From: Bog-105 sp965277855
GTDB lineage: Bacteria; Acidobacteriota; Terriglobia; Bryobacterales; Bryobacteraceae
Direction of reading: 5' to 3'
NCBI GenBank assembly: GCA_965277855.1
Contig: OZ255847.1
Location: 3,968,001 to 4,032,000 of the forward strand
Length of the DNA stretch: 64,000 nucleotides
The translations under genes were made by a program, and so were the position numbers. Below the pieces are notes generated by a model. That model saw only the letters and a list, made by a program, of their open reading frames with translations, was not told the origin of the DNA and did not search any database. The number at the start of each line of letters is the position of its first letter. Position 1 is the stretch's first letter. Below are positions 21,600 to 29,657 of the stretch, in pieces.

Positions 21600-24500
21600 G
21601 TGAAGCAAGTCCTTGTCAGACTTTTGACGGTTTTGTGGCTGACGCCGGCCCTGCTGAATGGGCAGGCCGTGGCAAACGCTTCCGTCAGCGGGCAGGTGAG
21701 TGACCAGTCGGGCGCGCCCGTGGCGAATGCGGCGGTGAAGATGATCGAAACAGATCGCGCGGTGACACATCCGGGAAGCACGGATGGCGATGGGCGGTAC
21801 ACGATTCCGAACTTGCCAGTAGGACCGTACCGGCTCGAAGTGGCGGTCAACGGATTCAAAACCTTTGTCCAGAGCGGCATTATTCTTCAGGTGGGCGACA
21901 GCCCGACACTCGACGTGAAGATGCAGGTTGGTTCGGTGTCCGAGAACATCGAAGTAACGGCCGCGGCGGCGATGGTGCAGACCGATCAGACTTCGGTGTC
22001 GCAGGTGATCAATCAGAAACAGATTGTCAATCTGCCGTTAAACGGACGGCAGCCAACGCAGCTTGTGCTGATTTCGGGCGCAGCGGTGGTGACGCCGGCG
22101 GGCGATATGTCGGGGAGCAAGAATTATTTCAGCTCAACCACCATTTCGGTCGGCGGTGGCCAAGCCAACGGGACAAATTATCTGCTGGATGGCGGTGATA
22201 ACACTGACACGATGACGAATGTGAATCTGCCTTTTCCATTTCCGGATGCACTCGAAGAATTCAGCGTGGATACCAATGCTCTTCCGGCAAAGAATGGCGG
22301 GCAGCCGGGCGGCGTGGTCAACATAGTAACTAAGTCGGGCGCCAACGACTTTCATGGTGACTTATTCGAGTTTTTACGCAATGGTGATTTGAACGCCCGC
22401 AACTACTTTGGAACGACTCACGATTTCTTGAAGCGGAATCAATTTGGAGGAACCGTTGGCGGCCGGATCATCAAAGACAAGCTTTTCTTCTTCGGCGGTT
22501 ATCAAGGGACGCGGATCAGTAATGTTTCGCCTAGCTCCATTGCCTATGTTCCGACAGCGGCAGAGCTGGCAGGAGATTTCAGCGCGGCGGAGTCGCCGGT
22601 CTGCCAGTCGAACCACACGACGCGCGTAATCAAGAACCCGGGCACGGGCGCCACGATCACCAATACCGCGAATGTGTTCTCTTCCGGGCTTACTTATGAT
22701 CCGGCCGCTCTCAAGATTGCCGCCATGCTGCCCAAAACCAGTAATCCATGTGGCCAAGTGACTTACTCGACGCCCTCGATCCAGGATGAAGATCAAGGTG
22801 TCGGGCGAATCGACTGGATCCAGAATTCGAAGCATACGGTTTTCGGCCGCTACTTTCGGACCGTCTACAATCAACCGGCATTTTATGATCCGACCAATCT
22901 GCTGACCACGGGGAGCGCCGGCAATGATGAAGGCGTACACGCCATAACGCTGGGCGACACCTACACCCTCAGCCCGACGACCGTGAACTCGTTTCACGCG
23001 ACATTTACGCGCCGCACAGATCTGCGCGGACCGAACTCTAACTTTTTTAACGCCAAGGATTTGGGCATTAATATCAGCACTGTGGTGCCGGATGATTTCC
23101 GGCTGACGGTCTCGAATGGCGGGTTCAGCGTGGGTTGTGGCACGTGCTCACCGGCACATTTGAACATCAACACCTATCAGTTTGCCGATGACATTGATTT
23201 GATCCGAGGACGGCATCACGTTGCGTTCGGGGTGGACTACATTCGCAGCCAGAACAACATTCTGACGGGCTATCTGCAGAATGGTAGTTTCAGTTTCAAT
23301 GGCGTGGCGAGCCTCGATCCGATTCTGGATTTCCTGACAGGCACGATGAGCGGGTTCAGCCAGAGTCTGCCGCAGCAACCGACTACGCGGGCCTCAATCC
23401 CGGCGCTTTACGTGCAGGATACATTCAAGATGACGGACCACCTAACCGTAAATGCCGGCCTCCGCTGGGAACCGAATCTGTGGCCCACGGATTATCATGA
23501 GCGCGGCGCGGCATTTTCCATGGCAAATTTTCTGGATGGGGTCCACAGCAGCGTATATCCCAATGCCCCGGCGGGAGCGCTCTATATCGGAGATAAAGGG
23601 GTGCCGCGCGGTTTCTCCAACAATCGCTATAACAATTTTTCGCCGCGTCTTGGGATCGCCTTTGATCCGAAGGGGGATGGACGACAGGTGCTGCGGGTGG
23701 GCGGCGGCATCATGTATGACTACGGCATGCTCTTTACCGCGCAGCGGCTCGCTTCGGATCCGCCTTTTGTGAATGAAGTTGATTTAACGACCAGCAAACC
23801 CGGCGGCTTGAGTAATCCATGGACCACCGGCTACAGCTACCCGGGCGGCAATCCGTTTCCACCGGTGGGTAATTACTTTCCGAACTATGCGCTCTGGATC
23901 ATTCTGCCGCAGAATCTGAAGCCGGTTACGCTGTATCAATGGAATGCCACTTACCAGCGGCAGTTTGGCAAGGATTGGCTGGCATCGGTGAGCTACATGG
24001 GGAATAAGACAACGCATCTCTGGACGGGGCAGGAGTTGATCCGGCTGTCTATAGCCCATCGGTCTGTGCTGAGTTTAAGTCGGGGTGTACGACGTCGAAT
24101 ACAAATCAGCGAAAAGTATTTGGCCAGTTGAGCCCGGGACAAGGGCAATATTATGGAAATGTCGATATTCTGGATGACGGCGCGAATGCCAGTTACAATG
24201 CAATGCTGGCTTCGATTCAGAAGCGGCTGAGTTCTGGAGTAACATTCCTGGCTAATTACACCTGGTCGCATTGCGTGAGCGACGCGGACTTCAGCGGTGA
24301 TATTACAGGACCGGGTTATATGAATCCCGCTAATCGAAGACAGGATCGGGGCGACTGTAACTTCGATATACGCCATATTTTCAACAGCTCTATTGTGGCT
24401 ACGAGCCCGGTGAAAGGGAACAGCATTTGGGCGCATTTGCTGGGGAACTGGCAGATTGCGCCGCTAGTGCGCATGTTAAGCGGAACTCCACTCAATGTGC

Positions 24501-24931
24501 TGACCGGAACCGATGCGTCGTTGACGGGGGTCAATCTGGACAGGCCAAATTTGATCGGCGGCAAAGATCCGTATACCGAGAATTGGGGCGCTAATTTGCC
24601 GGTGTATCTAAACGCTGCCGCTTTCAGTAAGAACGCTCCGGGAACTTACGGCAACTTAGGGCGTGATGTTTTACGGGGGCCGGGGTCGATTCAGTTTGAC
24701 GCTTCGCTAAGCCGGATTTTCGGGATACATGAGGCGATTAAGCTCGAAGCGAGGGCGGAAGCGTTTAACATTATCAATCACACTAACTTCGTGGCGGCGG
24801 CCACGGGGACTGGCATTCCGGGCTTATCGACCAGCGGGATTCAGCTGAACTTGAACTCATCTAATTTTGGCCAGATCACCACCGCCGGCGATCCGCGCAT
24901 TTTGCAATTCGCTCTGAAGCTTTACTTTTAG
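21600..24931 (+). pseudogene. Oar-type TonB-dependent receptor gene broken by a one-base deletion
   Basis: The first part (21600-24131) starts at GTG with GGAGG eight bases upstream, has a signal peptide, a carboxypeptidase-regulatory-like domain (SVSGQVSDQSGAPVANAAV...), plug blocks (VINQKQIVNLPLNGRQPTQL, GTNYLLDGGDNTD) and most of the barrel. After GNKTTHLWTGQEL the frame is lost. The second part (frame open from about 24032, nominal TTG at 24128, stop 24931) resumes the same family sequence: PAVYSPSVCAEF, then GQLSPGQGQYYGNV to FALKLYF, the usual Phe/Tyr-rich barrel end. Restoring one A at about 24038-24040 (TTG AAT CCG) rejoins them into about 1110 residues. Either a recent null allele or an assembly error. 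Substrate unknown. Confidence 0.88.
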
Positions 24932-25004
24932 ACAGGGCTCTTTTCCTTCGAGGGAGAATCCCGATAGGAAAAGCAGGGTATCATGCGGGCAGGAGATTCT
25001 GCTC

Positions 25005-25571
25005 ATGTCCCAGGTGCTGACAGAGGTTCTGACGGCGAATGAAATATACGCGGCGCAGTTCGGTGAAAAGGCGAAGTTGGGGATGCCGCCGGGACGGCAG
25101 TTTGCAATTTTGACGTGTATGGATGCGCGTTTGGATCCGGCGAAGTTTGCGGGACTGGCGGAGGGAGATGCGCATGTGGTACGGAATGCGGGCGGCCGAG
25201 CAAGCGACGATGCGATCCGTTCGCTGGTGATTTCCCATAAGTTGCTGGGGACGAAGGAGTGGTTCGTGATCCATCACACGAATTGTGGGATGGAGTCGTT
25301 CACCAATGAGGTGATGGGCGAACTGCTGGAGAAGAGCCTGGAGACAGCGTCGTTTACTGAGGGCAAATGGAAGGACAGCGGAAAGGGACCGGGGTCGCGG
25401 GAGGGTCGCGGGATTGACTGGCTGACGATCGGCGACCAGGCGCAGAGTGTGCGCGAGGACGTGACGCGGATCCGCAACCATCCGTTGGTATCAAAAGCAA
25501 TTGCGGTGTATGGATTTATTTATGACGTAGCGTCTGGACGGCTAGTGGAAGTTCCGGGCGCTGGACGGTAG
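25005..25571 (+). CDS. Beta-class carbonic anhydrase
   Basis: A 188-residue cytoplasmic zinc enzyme that interconverts CO2 and bicarbonate. The metal and catalytic residues are Cys38 and Asp40 in LTCMDARLD and His/Cys in HHTNCGM near residue 90-95. VVRNAGGRASDDAIRSL after the first ligands marks the family. The length and the WLTIGDQAQSVREDVTRIRNHP insertion resemble the plant/cab-type branch. The gene is followed after 17 bases by a cupin gene, so the two may be co-transcribed. No bicarbonate transporter is next to it. Confidence 0.93.
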   Translation: MSQVLTEVLTANEIYAAQFGEKAKLGMPPGRQFAILTCMDARLDPAKFAGLAEGDAHVVRNAGGRASDDAIRSLVISHKLLGTKEWFVIHHTNCGMESFTNEVMGELLEKSLETASFTEGKWKDSGKGPGSREGRGIDWLTIGDQAQSVREDVTRIRNHPLVSKAIAVYGFIYDVASGRLVEVPGAGR

Positions 25572-25588
25572 GTTCGGAGGAGGTAAGC

Positions 25589-26023
25589 ATGATCGTGGCG
25601 GATCTGGCGCGGATTGAAGGGCGTACGTATCCGGCGCGGCGGCGGACGCAAAATTTAGTGGGTGGGGCGAGTCCGATTGCGGCAGATCAGTTTGCGATGG
25701 GGCATGTGACGCTCGAGCCACGCGGAGGCCAGGTGCCGTGGCACAACCAGGAGCAGGAAGAGATCTACTTTTTGCTCGAAGGGGAAGCCGAGATGTGCCT
25801 GGGCGCGGAGCGACAGACCTTGCGTGCTGGCCAAGCGGTTTATATTCCGGCAGGCGAGTTTCACCAGCTGACGAACTTGTCGGATGAAGTATGTAGAATG
25901 CTGTATTGCTACGGGCCAGCGGGCGAGGTGGCTCACTGGCGGCAGGAATTGGCGGGTACGCTGCCGAGAGCGGGTGTGGATGTGCCCGCGCTGCCGGAGG
26001 GATCAGCGGCGCAATGTATATAG
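25589..26023 (+). CDS. Single-domain cupin protein
   Basis: A 144-residue protein with one conserved double-stranded beta-helix: VPWHNQEQEEIYFLLEGEAE carries cupin motif 1, and AGQAVYIPAGEFHQLTN motif 2, together giving the usual His/Glu metal ligands. Such proteins bind a metal and serve as isomerases, dioxygenases or sugar-binding modules; no specific activity can be named. GGAGG precedes the ATG with proper spacing. It follows the carbonic anhydrase gene closely, and its stop codon overlaps the start of a molybdenum-hydroxylase remnant by ten bases, which hints that the cupin once belonged to that operon. Confidence 0.88.
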   Translation: MIVADLARIEGRTYPARRRTQNLVGGASPIAADQFAMGHVTLEPRGGQVPWHNQEQEEIYFLLEGEAEMCLGAERQTLRAGQAVYIPAGEFHQLTNLSDEVCRMLYCYGPAGEVAHWRQELAGTLPRAGVDVPALPEGSAAQCI

Positions 26024-26801
26024 ACGACTCGCACGTACGGATTGACGGTCCCGCGAAAGTTACGGGGCAAGCTGTTTTCAGTTCCGACGTGATGGTCTCT
26101 GATACAGCGTATGACTGGCACGGGCTGTGGTGCAGCGCGATGATCGATTCTCCGGGGTAGATCCGCAACTGATTCAGCTGACCGGCAAACAGCTCGCGTC
26201 GCCTGGGCATCCAGCAGTGGCGCTGGCGGATGCTTTCGGTTATCTGGGAGTGAAGCGGATCGAGACAGTAGCGGAAGCCGCCCCGGCGGGCAGCAAACCG
26301 AGCGTGTATGCAGATCTCCAAAACGCGAAGCTTTCGCTTGCGAGTAGCGGGCCAACATTGAGGTGGGCGTATGGAGCGCAATTCGCGGAGGTGCGTATTC
26401 ACTCGTTGACGGGCGAGTTGCGCGTGGCGCGATTGACGGGGGCTTTTGCGGCGGGCCACATTGTCAATAGGCTCACAGCTTCGAGCCAGCTGCGTGGAGG
26501 CATGATCGGAGGGTTGGGATCAGCTGTGTTGGAGGCGACCGAAATCGATGCGCGGTCGGCCAGTTATGTGAACAAGAACTTAAGCGAGTATCTGGTTCCA
26601 GCGGCTGCCGATGTGCGGCAGGTCGAGGTGATATGGGCCGATCAAGAGGGCGATCCGCTCGACCTGATTGGAGTGGGAGAGATTGGAATTATTGGAGTCA
26701 ACGCGGCGATTGCGAACGCGGCATACCACGCAACGGGCCATCGTTTTCGCAGTCTGCCGATCCGGGTAGACGATGTCTTGGTGGCCTCTGCTACCAGATG
26801 A
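26014..26801 (+). pseudogene. Xanthine dehydrogenase-family molybdopterin subunit, internally deleted remnant
   Basis: Two ends of one gene survive in different frames. From ATG 26014 comes MYIDDSHVRIDGPAKVTGQA, the N-terminus of molybdenum hydroxylase large subunits, closing at TAG 26158. From about 26127 another frame gives the C-terminal part: YGAQFAEVRIHSLTGELRVA, GAFAAGHIVNRLTASSQLRG, GMIGGLGSAVLEATEID, NLSEYLVPAAADV and VGEIGIIGVNAAIANAAYHA. Large subunits of this family are normally about 700 residues; some 450 residues including most of the cofactor-binding core are missing. No [2Fe-2S] or FAD subunit gene remains. The last 11 bases overlap the vapC end on the other strand. Confidence 0.85.
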
Positions 26802-27183
26802 CTCGTAATCCTTTGTATTTGCGGAAGTGTCGATCGCGAGAGATGACGGGCAGATCGTCGCTGAGGGCGGTCGAGATGATCAGGCGGTCGAAAGGATCTT
26901 TGTGATGCCAGGGCAGCTCATATAATTTGTCGACGTGCGGCTGACGAAGCGAATAGGAGGTGATGGCCGCATTGGCGCAGATGGCCGCTAACTCATCCTT
27001 TGTCAATGCGAGCTTGCCAAGACGACCCTTGACGGCTACTTCGGCTTCCGAGACCACGCTGAGCAGCAACTCCGAGTCCAGATCTTCAAGGATTCCCCGC
27101 ACTCTCAGGGGCATCGCGTCCAAGCCGCCCTTAGCGCCGACTTCGACGACGACGTGGGTATCGAGCAAGAAGCGCCCAGCCAT
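26791..27183 (-). CDS. vapC: PIN-domain toxin ribonuclease, VapC family
   Basis: A 130-residue PIN nuclease starting at ATG 27183 (MAGRFLLDTHVVVE); a frame running further upstream lies inside the antitoxin. Acidic active-site residues are Asp in LLDTH, Glu in SEAEVAVK, Asp in HKDPFDRLI and Asp in ISRDRHF, so the Mg-dependent ribonuclease site looks complete. The PHKDPFDRLI-like block is typical of toxins paired with Phd-type antitoxins. The start overlaps the antitoxin stop (TGATG), so the two are translationally coupled. Target RNA unknown. The module sits directly beside a decayed molybdenum-hydroxylase gene. Confidence 0.9.
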   Translation of the reverse strand: MAGRFLLDTHVVVEVGAKGGLDAMPLRVRGILEDLDSELLLSVVSEAEVAVKGRLGKLALTKDELAAICANAAITSYSLRQPHVDKLYELPWHHKDPFDRLIISTALSDDLPVISRDRHFRKYKGLRVIW

Positions 27184-27422
27184 CAGACATCGCCAGCCAG
27201 CCAAGCGTCGAGGTCTTCCTGCGGCCGCGCCCAATCAGGATCGATCACGACTTTCTTGTCGCCGAGAACACCAAAAACCCTTTTGCGCGGCAAACCTTCG
27301 ACTTTGCGGACGATCTCAACAACGGGGATGCCGCGCTTCGTGATCGTGACGCGGACGCCTGCCTCGGCCTGCTTGATCAGCTCAGGCAATTTGTTTTTGG
27401 CTTCCGCGACGGTGTAAACCAT
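27183..27422 (-). CDS. Antitoxin, Phd/YefM family
   Basis: A 79-residue DNA-binding antitoxin. MVYTVAEAKNKLPELIKQAE followed by VRVTITKRGIPVVEIV is the typical Phd/YefM N-terminal dimerisation and DNA-binding fold, and the C-terminal tail (DWARPQEDLDAWLAGDV) should wrap the VapC partner. It precedes vapC with a one-base stop/start overlap. A consensus promoter with a perfect palindrome in its spacer lies immediately upstream, and the predicted transcription start is at or next to the ATG, so the message is probably leaderless and repressed by the antitoxin or its complex. Confidence 0.9.
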   Translation of the reverse strand: MVYTVAEAKNKLPELIKQAEAGVRVTITKRGIPVVEIVRKVEGLPRKRVFGVLGDKKVVIDPDWARPQEDLDAWLAGDV

Positions 27423-27427
27423 GGCTT

Positions 27428-27456
27428 ATTATAGCTATCAAGATAGCCACTTGCAA
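27428..27456 (-). promoter_or_regulatory. Promoter and self-operator of the phd-vapC pair
   Basis: On the minus strand: -35 TTGCAA (27456-27451), 17-base spacer, -10 TATAAT (27433-27428), then the phd ATG at 27422. The spacer contains the perfect inverted repeat GCTATC-TT-GATAGC (27434-27447), placed where a bound antitoxin would block RNA polymerase. The start of transcription should fall at about 27421-27422, giving a leaderless mRNA. Confidence 0.7.
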
Positions 27457-27467
27457 TATGATTGCGT

Positions 27468-28124
27468 TCAGAAGGAGTGGAGATAGTTAGCAAGGGCTGA
27501 GGGCAGCGTTAGATGGAGGCTGGTGCCAACGACCAGGCCGAGGGTGAGGCCAGCGAGGATGGCGGCGAGAAGGAGCCAGGGGATGGGCCGGGCGCGCTGC
27601 GGAAGGGCGGGCGGATCGGGAACTTCGTAAGCTCGCAGGTATGGGATGGGGTCGAGTTTTGCGGGCACGAAGGTGAGGGATTGCGTTGCATCGGCGGATT
27701 TCGAAAGGAGGAGAGTATCGGAGAGGCAATTGTCTGGCGTGAGGGGAGCGCTTTGGGAACAGGCGTAGAGAGAAGCGCGAGCGGTGGCATCAGGGCCCGA
27801 TTTGAGGAGAAGGACGATGTCGGAGACGCGGCGGAAGTGGCGGTTGTGACGGGCGCAGTCGTTAGGTGTTAAGCCGGTGTGGGTGGCGAAAGAGTACCAG
27901 CCGAGTAAACCCGAGCCAGGGGCGAGCAGGGGTGGAGATTGCTGCCAGGTGGTGGGCATCACGGGCTGGAACGTTTGCAGAGTGATGTTGCTGCCGTTGA
28001 TGACGCCGAAGAGAAGACCGGTGCTGGATTCGGCCGCCGGTGCAGCGACAGGGAAGCTTTTGAGGAAGGTGGGGGAGAGCTGAACGGTGGAGGGGACGGA
28101 GCGCTGGGGCTTAATGGAAGACAT
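27468..28124 (-). CDS. Uncharacterised protein with possible degenerate JAB/MPN domain and C-terminal membrane anchor
   Basis: A 218-residue product from ATG 28124; a frame extending further upstream overlaps gatB and is not credible. Residues about 10-130 read STGLLFGVINGSN...LLGWYSFATHTGLT..D...HNRHF......VLLLKSG, which follows the layout of JAB1/MPN (Mov34) domains, where 'LGWYHSHP..gl...D' carries the zinc site. Here the HxHxnD signature is not intact (SFATHTGLTPND), so isopeptidase activity is doubtful. A proline-rich linker leads to one transmembrane helix near the end (WLLLAAILAGLTLGLVVGTS). Divergent from gatB with a 45-base gap. The MPN reading is my inference from pattern alone. Confidence 0.6.
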   Translation of the reverse strand: MSSIKPQRSVPSTVQLSPTFLKSFPVAAPAAESSTGLLFGVINGSNITLQTFQPVMPTTWQQSPPLLAPGSGLLGWYSFATHTGLTPNDCARHNRHFRRVSDIVLLLKSGPDATARASLYACSQSAPLTPDNCLSDTLLLSKSADATQSLTFVPAKLDPIPYLRAYEVPDPPALPQRARPIPWLLLAAILAGLTLGLVVGTSLHLTLPSALANYLHSF

Positions 28125-28169
28125 GCTCGTCGGCTCTCCACATGATAAGCCTGCCCGTACAATCAAAGC

Positions 28170-29657
28170 ATGTCGGCGAGCGCGGTGAGCGAAGAAATTC
28201 TGACGAAATATGAGCCGGTGATCGGGCTGGAAGTGCACGTGCAACTCGGGACAAAGACGAAGATATTTTGTAGTTGTCCGGTGGAATTCGGTGCCCCGCC
28301 CAATCAGAATGTCTGTCCGGTCTGCCTGGGCTTGCCGGGTGCGTTGCCGGTGGCCAGCAGGCAGGCGGTGGAACTGGCGATCAGCGCGGGGCTGGCGCTG
28401 CATTGCACGATCAACCCGTTTTCACGATTCGCGCGGAAGAATTACTTTTATCCGGATTTGCCGAAGGGCTACCAGATTTCGCAATATAACCAACCGCTGG
28501 CGGAGCACGGCTATCTGGACATTCTGCTGGCCGGGGGCAAGAAGCGCATCGGTATAACGCGCGTGCATATGGAGGACGATGCGGGCAAGAGTCTGCATGA
28601 TGGATTTGCTGATTCGGACCGGTATACCTATGTAGATTTGAACCGCTCGGGGACGCCGCTGATCGAGATTGTGAGCGAGCCGGATATGCGTGCTCCGGAT
28701 GAGGCGTATGCGTATTTGACGGAGATTAAGCAGGTGCTCGAGTACATCGGCGTGTCGGATTGCGATATGGAGAAGGGGCAATTGCGCTGCGATGCGAATG
28801 TATCGGTGCGGCCGCGCGGACAGGAGAAATTCGGCACGAAGGCGGAGGTGAAGAATCTGAATTCATTCCGGTTTTTGAAGCTGGCGCTGGAGGATGAGAT
28901 TGAGCGGCAGGTGGAATTGATTGAGGCGGGCGGCAGGGTGATGCAGGAGACGCGTTTGTACAACGTGGATCTAGGTAAAACGGTGGGCATGCGGAGCAAA
29001 GAGCAGGCCCATGATTACCGTTACTTTCCTGAGCCCGATCTGGCGCCGCTACGCGTTAGCGAGCACTGGCTGCGGGCGGTACGGGAGAAGCTGCCCGAGT
29101 TGCCGGCTGACCGGAGAGACCGGTTCGTGCGCGATTACGAATTGCGTGAGTATGATGCGCAGGTATTGACGCTAACGCGCGAGACGGGCGATTACTTCGA
29201 GGCGGCAGCGAAGGTGAGCGGTGATGGGCGAACGACGGCGAACTGGGTGGTGGGCGATCTGATGGGTTTGCTGAAGGCGGCGGGAAAGACAATTACGGAG
29301 TCGCCGGTGAAAGCGGAGAGTTTGGGCGAACTGGTGCAGTTGATTGGCAAGGGCGAGCTTTCGGGCAAGCTGGCGAAAGAAATTCTGCCGAAGATGTTCG
29401 AGACGGGCGAGCGGGCTCGGGTAATTATGGAGCGCGAAGGATTGAAGCAGATTTCCGATTCGGGGGCGCTCGAGAAGATAGTGGAGGAGGTGCTGGCGGG
29501 GAATCCGAAGCAGGTGGAGCAGTACCAGGGCGGGAAGACGGCGGTGATCGGTTTCTTAGTCGGGCAGGTGATGAAGGCGAGCCGCGGGCAGGCGAATCCG
29601 GCTGCGGTGAATGAGGTTTTGCAGAAGAGGTTGAAAGGTGCTGCCGCAGAGTCTTAA
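28170..29657 (+). CDS. gatB: Aspartyl/glutamyl-tRNA amidotransferase subunit B
   Basis: A 495-residue subunit of GatCAB, which amidates Glu-tRNA(Gln) and Asp-tRNA(Asn). EPVIGLEVHVQL at the start, the zinc-site cysteines in FCSCP and VCPVCLGLPG, RKNYFYPDLPKGYQISQY and DCDMEKGQLRCDANVS are all conserved, and the C-terminal YqeY-like tail domain (about 345-490) is complete. TACAAT six bases before the ATG could be a -10 box of a leaderless message, and no Shine-Dalgarno is visible, but a good -35 is missing. gatA and gatC are not in the window. An uncharacterised gene overlaps its end by 20 bases. Confidence 0.96.
   Translation: MSASAVSEEILTKYEPVIGLEVHVQLGTKTKIFCSCPVEFGAPPNQNVCPVCLGLPGALPVASRQAVELAISAGLALHCTINPFSRFARKNYFYPDLPKGYQISQYNQPLAEHGYLDILLAGGKKRIGITRVHMEDDAGKSLHDGFADSDRYTYVDLNRSGTPLIEIVSEPDMRAPDEAYAYLTEIKQVLEYIGVSDCDMEKGQLRCDANVSVRPRGQEKFGTKAEVKNLNSFRFLKLALEDEIERQVELIEAGGRVMQETRLYNVDLGKTVGMRSKEQAHDYRYFPEPDLAPLRVSEHWLRAVREKLPELPADRRDRFVRDYELREYDAQVLTLTRETGDYFEAAAKVSGDGRTTANWVVGDLMGLLKAAGKTITESPVKAESLGELVQLIGKGELSGKLAKEILPKMFETGERARVIMEREGLKQISDSGALEKIVEEVLAGNPKQVEQYQGGKTAVIGFLVGQVMKASRGQANPAAVNEVLQKRLKGAAAES

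Noticed and set aside
21352..21603. 83-codon plus-strand frame before the broken receptor gene
   Set aside because: Somewhat protein-like in its second half, but no start site, no recognised family, and it runs into the receptor's ribosome site.
26127..26801. Intact 224-residue protein
   Set aside because: It holds only the C-terminal portion of a large-subunit family, begins inside the remnant's other frame, and has no ribosome site.
28158..28163. TACAAT as a firm promoter of gatB
   Set aside because: No acceptable -35 at 16-18 bases upstream; mentioned only as a possibility in the gene entry.
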